NCBI RefSeq assembly: GCF_023634805.2
Contig: NZ_CP106881.1
Span: 2,214,001-2,278,000 of the forward strand
Length of the DNA stretch: 64,000 bases
DNA from: Comamonas endophytica
Lineage (GTDB): Bacteria > Pseudomonadota > Gammaproteobacteria > Burkholderiales > Burkholderiaceae_C
Direction of reading: 5' to 3'
The notes below the pieces were generated by a model that saw nothing but the letters and a program-made list of their open reading frames with translations, was not told the DNA's origin and made no database searches. Within the stretch, counting starts at the first letter, position 1, and every line of letters starts with the position of its first letter. This document shows positions 49,590 to 59,717 of this stretch, piece by piece. Made by a program: the position numbers and the translations under genes.

Positions 49590-50297
49590 ATGCATACATC
49601 CGCCCTTGTGCTTTTCTCCGGTGGGCAGGACTCCACCACCTGCCTGGCCGACGCCCTGTCCCGTTACGAGCGCGTCGAGACCCTGGGTTTCGACTATGGC
49701 CAACGCCACCATGTCGAGCTCGACGCGCGCCAGAACGTGCTGGCCGCGCTGCGCGAGCGCTTCCCGCAGTGGGCGCCGCGGCTGGGCGAGGACCATCTGC
49801 TGTCGCTCGACGTGCTGCGCCAGATCGGCGGCTCGTCCCTGACCGACGACGTGGCCTTTGCCATGCAGGCCGACGGCCTGCCCAACAGCTTCGTGCCCGG
49901 ACGCAACCTGCTGTTCCTGACCCTGGCCGGCGCGCTGGCCTACCGCCGCGGGCTGCAGGTGATCGTCACCGGCGTCTGCGAGACCGACTTCTCCGGCTAC
50001 CCCGACTGCCGCGACGACACCATGAAGGCCCTGCAGGTCGCGCTGAACCTGGGCCTGGAGCGGCGCCTGCGCATCGCCACGCCGCTGATGTGGATCGACA
50101 AGGCTCAGACCTGGCAGCTGGCCCACGACCTGGGCGGCCCGGCGCTGGTCGAGATCATCGTCAAGGACACCCACACCTGCTACCAGGGCACGCGCGAGGT
50201 GCTGCATGACTGGGGGTATGGGTGCGGCGAATGCCCGGCGTGCGAGTTGCGGGCGAAGGGGTGGGAACGCTGGCGCGGTGCGGGCCGGTTGCCTTGA
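49590..50297 (+). CDS. queC: 7-cyano-7-deazaguanine synthase (QueC)
   Basis: A 235-residue PP-loop enzyme converting 7-carboxy-7-deazaguanine to preQ0 in queuosine synthesis. PP-loop FSGGQDST (9-16); the zinc cysteines C197, C212, C215 and C218 (CGECPAC region) are all present. I start at [13 protein letters not shown]; an ATG nine bases earlier (MPAMHTS) is possible. No queD/queE adjacent. Preceded by a leader with two strong hairpins. Confidence 0.94.
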   Translation: MHTSALVLFSGGQDSTTCLADALSRYERVETLGFDYGQRHHVELDARQNVLAALRERFPQWAPRLGEDHLLSLDVLRQIGGSSLTDDVAFAMQADGLPNSFVPGRNLLFLTLAGALAYRRGLQVIVTGVCETDFSGYPDCRDDTMKALQVALNLGLERRLRIATPLMWIDKAQTWQLAHDLGGPALVEIIVKDTHTCYQGTREVLHDWGYGCGECPACELRAKGWERWRGAGRLP

Positions 50298-50308
50298 TTT
50301 GTTAAGCG

Positions 50309-50391
50309 GACGTTCACCCTTCGACAGGCTCAGGGCGAACGGAAAAACCGTTCGTGGTGAGCCTGTCGAACCATGAACGGCCTGTCCTCAA
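50309..50391. repeat. REP/REPIN-like palindromic repeat, locus 6
   Basis: GGACGTTCACCCTTCGACAG to CAGGGCGAACGG and, inverted after only 5 bases, CCGTTCGTGGTGAGCCTG to CATGAACGGCCTG. Lies between the convergent queC and cyclo-ligase genes. No 14-bp insertion. Confidence 0.7.
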
Positions 50392-50447
50392 GAAGCTCCC
50401 TGAACCCTGAACCATTAACCTGCCGAGAGCTCTTCCGTCCCCAGCAT

Positions 50448-51038
50448 TCACCGCCTCGGCCGCTGCGCCATCGGCCAAACCACCCCGTTGTCGTTGAGGA
50501 TCGCATCCAGCGGCAGGTCATGCGCATCCGGCGTGAAATCGTCGACATACCCGCAGGTGAACCCCAGCCCCACGGTGAACGGCCGCGGCTCGAGCGTGGC
50601 CAGCGTGCGGTCGTAGAAGCCGCCGCCATAGCCCAGCCGGTAGCCGCCCGCGGCGTAGCCCACGCAGGGCACGAACAGCAGCGTGGGCACGATCACCTCG
50701 GTGTCCTTGGGCTTGGGAATGCCGTAGGCATCCTCCTCCATCGGGCAGCCCGGATACCAGAGGTGAAAGCTCAGCGTCTTGCTTTCCTTGTCGATCACCG
50801 GCAGGCCGATGCGCCGGCGCTGGCCGTCGCGCTGCAGCTCACCGTCCTCCTTCCAGCGATGCAGCGCGGGAAGAGGATCAAACTCGCCTTTTATGGGCCA
50901 ATAGGCGCCAATCACGGTATCCGGCCGGTCAATGAGCCAAAATCGCATCACCTGCTGCAACAGGTCCGCGCGGTGCAGACGATCCGTTAGGTTCAACCGC
51001 TGTTCGATCAATGTGCGCCGCAAGGCTGCTTTGTCCAT
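50448..51038 (-). CDS. 5-formyltetrahydrofolate cyclo-ligase
   Basis: A 196-residue enzyme (YgfA/MTHFS) converting 5-formyl-THF with ATP to 5,10-methenyl-THF. Start MDKAALRRTLIEQRLNL with GGAGG about 8 nt upstream. The family ATP/substrate motif RLGYGGGFYDRTL lies at about residues 133-145, and FVPCVGYAAGG precedes it. Unusually close divergent neighbour: its start codon is 13 bp from that of the lytic transglycosylase. Confidence 0.93.
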   Translation of the reverse strand: MDKAALRRTLIEQRLNLTDRLHRADLLQQVMRFWLIDRPDTVIGAYWPIKGEFDPLPALHRWKEDGELQRDGQRRRIGLPVIDKESKTLSFHLWYPGCPMEEDAYGIPKPKDTEVIVPTLLFVPCVGYAAGGYRLGYGGGFYDRTLATLEPRPFTVGLGFTCGYVDDFTPDAHDLPLDAILNDNGVVWPMAQRPRR

Positions 51039-51051
51039 CACATAATCCTCC

Positions 51052-53034
51052 ATGCACTGGCTCAAGATTCTGACACCGCTTCTCGCCGCAACGTTCTGGA
51101 CCACAGCCGCACCGCCAGTGGCGGCGCAGATCCGTGGCGACGATGCGCTTCTCGCAATGCAGCAAGCCTACCGCAAGGGCGACCGCAACCAGCTCGCGCA
51201 GCTGCTGCCGGCCGTGCGCGGCCATGCGCTCGAGCCCTGGGGCGCCTACTGGGAACTGCGCGCGCGGCTGGACACTGCGCAACCCGAGGAGGTGCAGGCC
51301 TTCCTCAGGCGCTGGGCCGGCAGCTACCAGGAGGACCGGCTGCGCAACGACTGGCTGCTGCTGCTGGGCCAGCGCCGCGACTGGGTGCAGTTCGCCCAGG
51401 TCCTGCCGGGCTTTCGCATGCAGGACGACCGCGCGGTGCGCTGCTATGCGCTGACGATCGCGCAGATCGAAGGGCGCGCGAGCGAGGCGCAGGCGCAGGA
51501 GGTGCGCGACCTCTGGTATGCGCAGCGCGACGGGGACGACGGCTGCACCAACGCCGCTGCCAGCTACTATGCCGCCAAGCAGCTCACGCCCGGCGACATC
51601 TGGCGCAAGGCGCGGCTGGGCGCCGATGCCAACCGCCAGCGCGCGGTGCGCGATGCGGTGCAGCTGGTGGCGCCAGAATCGCTGCCGCTGGTCAACGAGC
51701 TGTTTGCCTCGCCCATCCGGTTCCTGACCGGCCCGCGCATGGCGCGCGGCCAGGTGCGCCAGGAGATGGGCCTGCTGGCGCTGATCCGCCTGGCGGCCAG
51801 CGACCCGGCGCAGGCCGCTTCGCAGCTCGAGGGCCGCTGGAGCGCGATCCTCACGGCCGAGGAGCGCAACTGGGCCTGGGCGGCGATCGGCAAGCAGGCG
51901 GCATTCAAGCTGCAGCCCGAGGCGCAGACCTATTTCGCCAACGTGCGCAAGGATACGGACCTCAATGACGAACTGCTGGGCTGGAAGGTGCGCGCCGCGC
52001 TGCGCGCCGGCCAGTGGCGCCAGGTCACGCGCGCCATCGACGCCATGTCGCCCGAGGGCCAGACCGACAGCGCCTGGGTCTACTGGAAGGCGCGCTCGCT
52101 GGTGGCGCCGCATGGCGGCGACGCCGAGCGCGCCCAGGCGCGCCAGCTGTACGAGAGCATTGCCGGGCCCGGCGGTTTCTACGAGCAGCTCGCGCTCGAG
52201 GAGCTGGGCCGGCGCGTGACCGTGCCGCCCACGCCCGCCGCCGTCACGGCGCAGGAAAAGGCCGCGGCGCGCGCCAACCCGGGGCTGCAGCGCGGCCTGC
52301 AGGCCATCCAGCTGGGGCTGCGCAGCGAAGGCGTGCGCGAGTGGAACTACGCCACCAACCTGCACACGCCCGGCGGCATGGACGAGCGCTCGCTGCTGGC
52401 CGCGGCCGAGCTGGCCTGCGAGCGCGAGGTCTGGGACCGCTGCATCAACACCAGCGAGCGCACGCGCACCGAGCTCAACTGGAGCCAGCGCTATCCGATG
52501 CCCTTCCATGACACGGTGATCGCACGCTCGCGCATGATCGGCCTGGACCCGGCCTATGTCTATGGGCTGATCCGCCAGGAAAGCCGCTTCATCATGGATG
52601 CGCGCTCCGGCGTCGGCGCCTCGGGCCTGATGCAGGTCATGCCGGCCACGGCGCGCTGGACCGCGCGCAAGATCGGCATGACCGACTTCACGCCCGGCAT
52701 GATCAACGACCGCGAGGTCAACATCGCCATCGGCACGGCCTACCTCAAGCTGGCGCTGGACGACTTCGACGGCTCCATGGCCCTGGCCGCGGCCGGCTAC
52801 AACGCCGGCCCGGGCCGTCCGCGCGCCTGGCGCAACGGCCCGGTGCTCGAAGCCGCGATCTGGGCCGAGAACGTGCCCTTCACCGAGACCCGCGACTACG
52901 TGAAGAAGGTGCTGGCCAACACCACCGCCTACGCGGCGCTGATCACCGGCCAGCCGCAATCGCTCAAGGCGCGGCTGGGCACGGTGGGCCCGCGCCCGGC
53001 CAACGAGCCGGAGCCGATGAAGGACCTGCCCTAG
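51052..53034 (+). CDS. Soluble lytic murein transglycosylase (Slt-type)
   Basis: A 660-residue periplasmic enzyme that cleaves peptidoglycan to 1,6-anhydromuramyl products. Signal peptide MHWLKILTPLLAATFWTTAAPPVAAQ. A long alpha-helical superhelix (about 30-480) precedes the lysozyme-like SLT domain: QESRFIMDARSGVGASGLMQVMPATARWTARKIG with catalytic Glu in RQESRF (about residue 507), and AAAGYNAGPGRPRAW. No obvious Shine-Dalgarno is present. Size close to E. coli Slt70. Confidence 0.94.
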   Translation: MHWLKILTPLLAATFWTTAAPPVAAQIRGDDALLAMQQAYRKGDRNQLAQLLPAVRGHALEPWGAYWELRARLDTAQPEEVQAFLRRWAGSYQEDRLRNDWLLLLGQRRDWVQFAQVLPGFRMQDDRAVRCYALTIAQIEGRASEAQAQEVRDLWYAQRDGDDGCTNAAASYYAAKQLTPGDIWRKARLGADANRQRAVRDAVQLVAPESLPLVNELFASPIRFLTGPRMARGQVRQEMGLLALIRLAASDPAQAASQLEGRWSAILTAEERNWAWAAIGKQAAFKLQPEAQTYFANVRKDTDLNDELLGWKVRAALRAGQWRQVTRAIDAMSPEGQTDSAWVYWKARSLVAPHGGDAERAQARQLYESIAGPGGFYEQLALEELGRRVTVPPTPAAVTAQEKAAARANPGLQRGLQAIQLGLRSEGVREWNYATNLHTPGGMDERSLLAAAELACEREVWDRCINTSERTRTELNWSQRYPMPFHDTVIARSRMIGLDPAYVYGLIRQESRFIMDARSGVGASGLMQVMPATARWTARKIGMTDFTPGMINDREVNIAIGTAYLKLALDDFDGSMALAAAGYNAGPGRPRAWRNGPVLEAAIWAENVPFTETRDYVKKVLANTTAYAALITGQPQSLKARLGTVGPRPANEPEPMKDLP

Positions 53035-53048
53035 GCCCTAGGCCCTAG
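53028..53048. repeat. Three tandem 7-bp CTAG repeats spanning two convergent stop codons
   Basis: GCCCTAG repeated three times exactly. The first unit supplies the TAG stop of the transglycosylase (53032-53034), the third supplies, on the other strand, the TAG stop of the MBL hydrolase gene (53045-53047). Similar in composition and location to the 14-bp array at 29491-29560. Confidence 0.8.
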
Positions 53049-53935
53049 CCGTTGTGCAGCAGTCCGGCCTCGCGCCGGGCCGCGCCCACCGCCACCAGTT
53101 CCTGCACCAGGCCCGCCACCCAGTCCGCCGCCGTGGCCTGCGGTTGGTGCCGCGCCCGCAGCCGGTCCATATAGGGCGTGGCCGCGACCCAGACCAGCAG
53201 CCCGGCCTCGTCGATGCGCTGCCATTCGAGCAGCTTGAACTTGAGCAGCACCTTGGCCGCATGCCGCGCGTGGCGCTCGGGCGACTGCATGAAGGCTTGC
53301 AGGCGCGCGCGTGCCGCCGCCAGCGCGCCGGCGACATCGCGGAAAACCGGCCCGTGCCCGGGAATCACGGTGGCGGGCGCCAGCCGTTCGATCAGCTCCA
53401 GCGTCGCGCCGACCTCGGAAAACGCGTCCTCGCCGTCGAGCTCCGGAAACACCACGCCAAAGCCCTTTTCCCAGAGCGCATCGGCCGAGATCAGCAGCCG
53501 CGCCTCGGGCTCGAACAGCAGCACCGCATGCGGATCATGGCCGGGCGCCGCATGGATCTGCCAGGGCCTGCCGCCCAACTGCACCTGCGTGCCGGGCGCC
53601 AGCACGCCATCGAGGCGAAAGCGCGGGCATCGCTGGCCCGTCGCCACGTAGCCCAGGGCCTGCGCGTCCCAGCGGCGCACCAGGTCGGCCTGGCCCGGCG
53701 CCACGGCGGTGTGCACCCGCGGCCAGGCGGCCTGCAGCGCCGCGTTGCCGCCGCAGTGGTCGCTGTGCAGATGGGTGTTGAGGATGCGCGCCAGCGGCTG
53801 CGGCCCCAGCGTGGCGCGCACCAGCGCCAGCGTCTGATCGGCATGGGTGCAGTAGCCGGTGTCGACCAGCGCCGCGTCGGGCCCGGCAAACAGGATGCCG
53901 TTGGCCGACAGCCAGCCGCGCTCGAGCACGGTCAT
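53045..53935 (-). CDS. MBL-fold metallo-hydrolase
   Basis: A 296-residue metallo-beta-lactamase-fold hydrolase, MTVLERGWLSANGILFAGPDAALVDTGY. Metal motif HLHSDH (55-60), later His in HAAPGHDPHAV and the late VIPGHGPVF. The ATG at 53935 is chosen; a GTG at 53971 overlapping the stop of the upstream acyl-CoA ligase (GTGA) is equally possible and would add 12 residues. Coupled to the ligase gene, it may be a thioesterase- or glyoxalase-like enzyme in acyl metabolism, but the substrate is unknown. The Arg/Ala-rich C-terminal half (about 215-296) is helical. Confidence 0.88.
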   Translation of the reverse strand: MTVLERGWLSANGILFAGPDAALVDTGYCTHADQTLALVRATLGPQPLARILNTHLHSDHCGGNAALQAAWPRVHTAVAPGQADLVRRWDAQALGYVATGQRCPRFRLDGVLAPGTQVQLGGRPWQIHAAPGHDPHAVLLFEPEARLLISADALWEKGFGVVFPELDGEDAFSEVGATLELIERLAPATVIPGHGPVFRDVAGALAAARARLQAFMQSPERHARHAAKVLLKFKLLEWQRIDEAGLLVWVAATPYMDRLRARHQPQATAADWVAGLVQELVAVGAARREAGLLHNG

Positions 53936-53967
53936 CTCCGGCCACAGCGCGCCGGCGGGGGCGCCGC

Positions 53968-55653
53968 TCACTGCGGCGTGCGCAACGCGCGCCGCAGGAT
54001 CTTGCCGACATTGGTCTTGGGCAGCGCCTCGCGGAACTCGATGTACTTGGGCCGCTTGTAGCCCGTGAGGTGCTCGCTGCAGTAGCGCAGCAGCGCGTCC
54101 TCGTCGAGCGCCTCGCTGCTGCGCACCACGAACAGCTTGATGGCCTCGCCCTGCTTCTCGTCGGGCACGCCCACGGCCGCGCATTCCACGACATGCGGGC
54201 ACAGCGAGACCACGTTCTCGAGCTCGTTCGGGTAGACGTTGAAGCCGCTGACCAGGATCATGTCCTTCTTGCGGTCGATGATGCGCACGCAGCCGAGCGC
54301 ATCCATCTGCGCCACGTCGCCGGTGCGCAGGTAGCCGTCGTCGGTGAAGGCCCGGGCGGTTTCCTGCGGCTGGTTGTAATAGCCGGTCATGACGTTGGGG
54401 CCCTGGATGCACAGCTCGCCGGGCACGCCCAGCGGCAGGTCCTGGCCCAGCTCGTCCTTGATCGCCACCAGGATGCCCGGCAGCGGCAGGCCGATATGGC
54501 CCGTGAACTGCGGGTTGGTGACGGGGTTGTTGGTGCCGGTGGCGCAGGTCTCGCTCATGCCCCAGCCCTCGATCATGGTGCTGCCCGTCACCTTCTTCCA
54601 TTCGCGCGCCGTGCCCTCGGACGCGGCCATGCCGCCGGCCTGCGTCAGGCACAGGTGGGAAAAGTCCAGCGTGCGGAACTGCGGGTTCTGCAGCAGCGCG
54701 TTGAACAGCGTGTTCACGCCCGGCAGCAGGTGGAAGGGGCGCTTCTTCAGCACGGCGACGAATTTGCCGATGTCGCGCGGGTTGGGAATCAGGCTCAGGC
54801 TCGAACCCTGGCGGATCGCCAGCAGGCACAGCGTGAGCGCGAAGATATGGTAGAGCGGCAGCGCGGCGATGCTGTGCAGCTGGCGGTGGTCGGGCAGGCG
54901 TTCGAGCGCGGGCTCGAACCAGGCCTCGGCCTGCAGCGTCGCGGCAATGATGTTGCGGTGCGTCAGGATCGCGCCCTTGGACAGGCCGGTCGTGCCGCCG
55001 GTGTACTGCAGGAACGCGATCGAGTCGAGCGTGGCCGGGCTCGGGCGCAGCGTGCGCTGCGCGCCCAGCGCCAGCGCCGTGTTGAAGGCCGTGACCTGGC
55101 GGCCGCCGCCCAGCGGCAGCGCATAGGCCGGCACCATCCTGGCCAGATGGCGCGCGGCAAAGCGGATCCAGCGTCCGTAGACCGGGCCCAGCAGATCGCC
55201 CAGCGAGGTGATGCAGACCTGCTGGATCGGCGTGCGCTCGAGCACGCTGGCCAGCGTGTGGGCGAAATTCTCGAGAACGACGATCGCGCTGGCGCCCGAG
55301 TCCTTGAGCTGGTGCTCGAGCTCGCGCGCGGTATAGAGCGGGTTCACGTTGACGCAGGTATAGCCCGCGCGCAGGACGGCGGCCATGGCCACGGCGAATT
55401 GCGGCACGTTGGGCAGCATGATGGCCACGCGCGCGCCGGCTTCCAGCCCCAGGCCCTGCAGCCAGGCACCCAGCCGCCCGGACAGCTGGTCGAGCTCGCG
55501 GTAGTGCATCCAGCGGTCCATGCAGACCGAGAAGGGCTGGTCGGCGTTCTTCTTCAGCGATTCCTCGATCAGATGGGCCACCGACGTGTAGGCGCCAGGG
55601 TCGACCGTCGGGGGAACACCCGCGGGATAGTTCTGCAGCCAGTGAGGATCCAT
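53968..55653 (-). CDS. Long-chain fatty-acid-CoA ligase (FadD-like)
   Basis: A 561-residue AMP-forming acyl-CoA synthetase. Start MDPHWLQNYPAGVPPTVDP. P-loop-like YTGGTTGLSKGA (about 215-226), IEGWGMSET adenylate motif, GYLRTGDVAQMD and the hinge IIDRKKDMILVSGFNVYPNELE; the catalytic lysine lies in KTNVGKILRR near the C-terminus. Activates fatty acids for beta-oxidation or lipid synthesis at the inner membrane. Length equals E. coli FadD. The MBL hydrolase gene follows directly. Confidence 0.94.
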   Translation of the reverse strand: MDPHWLQNYPAGVPPTVDPGAYTSVAHLIEESLKKNADQPFSVCMDRWMHYRELDQLSGRLGAWLQGLGLEAGARVAIMLPNVPQFAVAMAAVLRAGYTCVNVNPLYTARELEHQLKDSGASAIVVLENFAHTLASVLERTPIQQVCITSLGDLLGPVYGRWIRFAARHLARMVPAYALPLGGGRQVTAFNTALALGAQRTLRPSPATLDSIAFLQYTGGTTGLSKGAILTHRNIIAATLQAEAWFEPALERLPDHRQLHSIAALPLYHIFALTLCLLAIRQGSSLSLIPNPRDIGKFVAVLKKRPFHLLPGVNTLFNALLQNPQFRTLDFSHLCLTQAGGMAASEGTAREWKKVTGSTMIEGWGMSETCATGTNNPVTNPQFTGHIGLPLPGILVAIKDELGQDLPLGVPGELCIQGPNVMTGYYNQPQETARAFTDDGYLRTGDVAQMDALGCVRIIDRKKDMILVSGFNVYPNELENVVSLCPHVVECAAVGVPDEKQGEAIKLFVVRSSEALDEDALLRYCSEHLTGYKRPKYIEFREALPKTNVGKILRRALRTPQ

Positions 55654-55828
55654 GCGAATCAAGCCTTGAATGTCTGAAGGAGGGCCTGGCGCTGCAGGCC
55701 GCGTGCAATCTGTCCATTGTGTCGCGCGGCGGCATGGTCCGGGCTCCGGGCTTGTCCCAGGAAAGTCCCGTGCAGGACAGCGCCGCGCGCGCATGCTCAG
55801 GACCTGCGTGGCATGGTAAACACGGGAC

Positions 55829-56782
55829 ATGAACGCACGATGGCAACAGGCTTGCATTCTTGGCGGATTGATTCTTGCGCTGGCATGGCTCTGGTGGCAA
55901 TGGCCGCGCTCGCCGGCGCTGGCCCTGGCCGGCGTGGCCGCGCTGCTGCTGCTGCCCGTGTGGAGCGTGACGCTGCAGTTCCTGTACATGCGTGCTGCGC
56001 CGCGCGATGCGGACCCGTCCATCCCCCCGGTGGGCCTGCGCGCGCTGCTGCGCGCCTGGCGCGCCGAGGTGGCGCTGGCCTGCGGCATCTTTGGCTGGCG
56101 CCAGCCTTTTCGCCATGGCCTGGTGGCCGACACGGTGCCTGAGCAAGGTGCCCGGGCGGCGCGAATCGGGGTGGTGCTGGTGCATGGCTATCTGTGCAAC
56201 CGCGCTTTCTGGCAACCCTGGCAGCGGCTGCTGGCGGCGCGCGGCATTCCCTGCCTGGCGGTCACGCTGGAGCCCGTCTGGGGCTCCATCGACGACTGCG
56301 CGCCCGGGCTCGATGCGGCCGTGCGGCGCATGGCCGAGGCCACCGGGCGCCCGCCGGTGGTGATCGGCCACAGCATGGGCGGGCTGGTGATCCGCGCCTG
56401 GCTGCGCAGCCGCGGTGCGGTGGTGTGCGAAGGGCTGGATGAAGCGGAGGCGGCCGAACGCCTGAAGTCACTTGTGGCGCATGTGATCACGATCGGCACC
56501 CCGCACCAGGGCACCGCGCTGGCCGAGATCAGCCGCACCACCAACGGCCGGCAGATGCGCCAGGGCAGCGACTGGCTGCTGGAGCTGGCGCGCCACGAGC
56601 CCGGGGCGCTGGCCGAGCGCATGACCTGCTGGTATTCGAACTGCGACAACCTGGTGTTTCCGGCGCGCGCCGCCTGCTACCCCGGCGCCGACAACCGGCT
56701 GGTGGTCGATCTGGCGCATGTGCAGATGGCATTTGCGCCAAAGCTCATGCAGGAGTGCGTGGCCCTGGTGGAGCAGGCCTGA
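55829..56782 (+). CDS. Membrane-anchored alpha/beta hydrolase (lipase-like)
   Basis: A 317-residue protein with two N-terminal hydrophobic helices (ACILGGLILALAWLWWQW and LALAGVAALLLLPVWSV) and a lipase-type alpha/beta hydrolase domain. VVLVHGYLCN forms the oxyanion hole, GHSMGG (about 182-187) carries the nucleophilic Ser, and the late LVVDLAHVQMAF supplies His. Similar to triacylglycerol lipase-like proteins of Burkholderiales. It is divergent from the acyl-CoA ligase gene, and could supply fatty acids to it. The last 38 bp overlap the 3' end of phhA. Confidence 0.87.
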   Translation: MNARWQQACILGGLILALAWLWWQWPRSPALALAGVAALLLLPVWSVTLQFLYMRAAPRDADPSIPPVGLRALLRAWRAEVALACGIFGWRQPFRHGLVADTVPEQGARAARIGVVLVHGYLCNRAFWQPWQRLLAARGIPCLAVTLEPVWGSIDDCAPGLDAAVRRMAEATGRPPVVIGHSMGGLVIRAWLRSRGAVVCEGLDEAEAAERLKSLVAHVITIGTPHQGTALAEISRTTNGRQMRQGSDWLLELARHEPGALAERMTCWYSNCDNLVFPARAACYPGADNRLVVDLAHVQMAFAPKLMQECVALVEQA

Positions 56783-57617
56783 CGGGGGGCGCCTCGCTGC
56801 CATCGGCCGCAAACTCGGGCAGGGCGCGCAACTGCGCATAGAGCGGGGCGAAGTCGCCGTCCGTCATGTCGAACAGCTGCTGCAGGCTGTCAATGACGAA
56901 ATAGGTCTGCTGGTAGCTGTCGATCCTGTAGCGCGAGCGCATGGCGCGTTCCACGCTCAGCGGCAGGCGCCGCGGCTCGGGGCTTTCCACCGCGTGCACC
57001 AGCTCCCCACCCGAGCTCAGGATGCCCGCGCCATAGGCGCGCAGCCCGCCGGCCTCGCGGATCAGCCCGAACTCGATGGTGTACCAGTAGAGCCGCGCCA
57101 GCATCTCGCAGGCGCCCAGGCGGTGCGCCTTGATGCCCCCCTGGCCGTAGCGCTGCACGTAGTCGGCCAGCACCGGGTTGAACAGCAGCGGCACATGGCC
57201 GAAGAGGTCGTGGAAGATGTCGGGCTCGACGATGTAGTCGAACTCGGCCGGCGTGCGGATCCAGTCGGTGACCGGAAAGCGGCGCTCGGCCAGCAGCTCG
57301 AAGAAGGCCAGCTCGGGAATCAGCCCGGGCACGCCGACGATCTGCCAGCCGGTGGCCGGCATCAGCCGCGCGTTGATGTCCTCGAAGCGCGGGATGCGCT
57401 TGTGGGGCCCGAGCGAGGGCAGCGCGGCGATGAACTCCGCGCAGGCCCGGCCCGGCAGCAGCGCCGACTGGCGCGCGTGCAATCGCCGGTAGGTGTCGTG
57501 GTCGGTTTCGGTATAGGACGCGTAGTCCTGCGCACAGGTGTAGTCGCTGGCTGCGCGGCTGTAGTCGCCGCGCGGCGGGCGCTCGGATTGTCCGTAGACC
57601 ACTGGAGCTTGTCCCAT
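56745..57617 (-). CDS. phhA: Phenylalanine 4-monooxygenase
   Basis: A 290-residue pterin-dependent, iron-containing hydroxylase converting phenylalanine to tyrosine. Iron ligands H136 and H141 (DIFHDLFGHVP) and E182 (WYTIEFG) fit the bacterial monomeric enzyme of Chromobacterium. GGGAG lies upstream of the ATG. It follows hppD by 28 bp on the same strand, making a Phe to Tyr to homogentisate pathway segment; the intervening tyrosine aminotransferase, and a pterin-carbinolamine dehydratase, are not in the window. Confidence 0.96.
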   Translation of the reverse strand: MGQAPVVYGQSERPPRGDYSRAASDYTCAQDYASYTETDHDTYRRLHARQSALLPGRACAEFIAALPSLGPHKRIPRFEDINARLMPATGWQIVGVPGLIPELAFFELLAERRFPVTDWIRTPAEFDYIVEPDIFHDLFGHVPLLFNPVLADYVQRYGQGGIKAHRLGACEMLARLYWYTIEFGLIREAGGLRAYGAGILSSGGELVHAVESPEPRRLPLSVERAMRSRYRIDSYQQTYFVIDSLQQLFDMTDGDFAPLYAQLRALPEFAADGSEAPPVRPAPPGPRTPA

Positions 57618-57645
57618 GGCTTGTCTCCCGCCGCGGGCATGGGCT

Positions 57646-58779
<1,134 letters not shown>

Positions 58780-58862
58780 TGTTGTCTCCGGTGGATATGG
58801 AACCACTTTAGAACTTGGCAGCAGCGAATTCCTGCATTGTCGGCCAGGGCCGCGCGCTGTGG

Positions 58863-58899
58863 CTGCATGAAAAATGCAGCAAAGACACATTTCATGCAG
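58863..58899. promoter_or_regulatory. Putative Lrp-type operator between hppD and the Lrp gene
   Basis: CTGCATGAAA (58863-58872) and TTTCATGCAG (58890-58899) form a perfect 10-bp inverted repeat with a 17-nt spacer; an additional ATGCAG lies inside (58874-58879) and CTGCAT also occurs at 58832-58837. The spacing and repetition suit an Lrp/AsnC-family octamer or dimer pair. Regulation of hppD-phhA by aromatic amino acids is inferred. Confidence 0.5.
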
Positions 58900-58961
58900 T
58901 ATTCCGGGGGGATTCGGGCAAACCCTGGGGTGTTTCGGCGGGTTCCGTAGAATCCCTGCCC

Positions 58962-59444
58962 ATGAGCGCAACGCAAACCATCGACAAGCTGGACCGGGCC
59001 ATCCTCCGGCGGCTGCAGGAAAACGGCCGTGAAACCTATGACGTCATCGGCGAGCAGGTCGGCCTGTCGCCTAGCGCCGTGCTGCGCCGCGTCAAGCGCC
59101 TGGAGGAAGCCGGCGTCATCGACCGCTATGTCGCCCTGGTGCGTCCCGAGACCGTGGGCCTGGGCCTCACGGCCTACCTCAATGTGCGGCTCGAGAAGTA
59201 CACCGAGACCAGCAAGCGCAATCCCATGGACGTGTTCCGCGCCAGCGTGCAGACCTGGCCCGAGGTCGTCGAATGCTCCTCGCTGACCGGCGAGATGGAC
59301 TACCTGCTGTGCGTGGTGGTCAGCGACATGGCGCACTACAGCCGCTTCATCATGGACACGCTGCTCAAGCATCCCAGCGTGCAGGATTGCAAGACCAGCT
59401 TTGTATTGGATCGGGTGAAGGCGACGACGGCAGTCCCGGTCTGA
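58962..59444 (+). CDS. Lrp/AsnC-family transcriptional regulator
   Basis: A 160-residue regulator: [53 protein letters not shown] is the Lrp winged helix-turn-helix (about 7-60), followed by the RAM effector-binding domain ([17 protein letters not shown] at about 101-117). Divergent from hppD-phhA. Relatives such as PhhR-unrelated BkdR or HpdR-type Lrp proteins control aromatic amino acid catabolism; I infer the same here. Confidence 0.93.
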   Translation: MSATQTIDKLDRAILRRLQENGRETYDVIGEQVGLSPSAVLRRVKRLEEAGVIDRYVALVRPETVGLGLTAYLNVRLEKYTETSKRNPMDVFRASVQTWPEVVECSSLTGEMDYLLCVVVSDMAHYSRFIMDTLLKHPSVQDCKTSFVLDRVKATTAVPV

Positions 59445-59514
59445 GGACGGGAGCTTCACCCTTGACGCAGCGATTTATGCGTCCTTTGGGTTCAGTGTGA
59501 AAATTTCACGTTTG

Positions 59515-59620
59515 GAGGACAGGACGTTGATCCTTCGACAGGCTCAGGACCAACGGTTCTTTCCGTTCGTGGTGAGCCTGCCTGGGCGGCTCCGTCGAAC
59601 CATGAACGGCCTGTTCTCAA
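59515..59620. repeat. REP/REPIN-like palindromic repeat, locus 7 (variant with 14-bp insertion)
   Basis: GAGGACAGGACGTTGATCCT to CAGGACCAACGG and, inverted, CCGTTCGTGGTGAGCCTG, then the insert CCTGGGCGGCTCCG, then TCGAACCATGAACGGCCTG. Lies between the Lrp gene and the GNAT gene. Confidence 0.7.
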
Positions 59621-59689
59621 GCCAAGCGCACGCAACCTGTTGTCCCCCCGCATCGTTTTCATGCTGCACTGCAACAAGGCTCTTGGTAA

Positions 59690-59710
59690 ATATAGGGTAA
59701 TCCCCTATAT
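59690..59710. promoter_or_regulatory. Perfect 8-bp inverted repeat before the acetyltransferase gene
   Basis: ATATAGGG and CCCTATAT separated by 5 nt, ending 7 bp before the chosen ATG. It is A+T-rich in a G+C-rich genome. It could be an operator overlapping a promoter or a small translational hairpin. Confidence 0.4.
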
Positions 59711-59717
59711 TCGAGGC

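Noticed and set aside
53045-56371. An open frame of 1108 codons that would fuse the acyl-CoA ligase region to the MBL hydrolase
   Set aside because: Only the last ~300 codons (MBL hydrolase) are real in that frame; the ligase is encoded in a different frame, 53968-55653.
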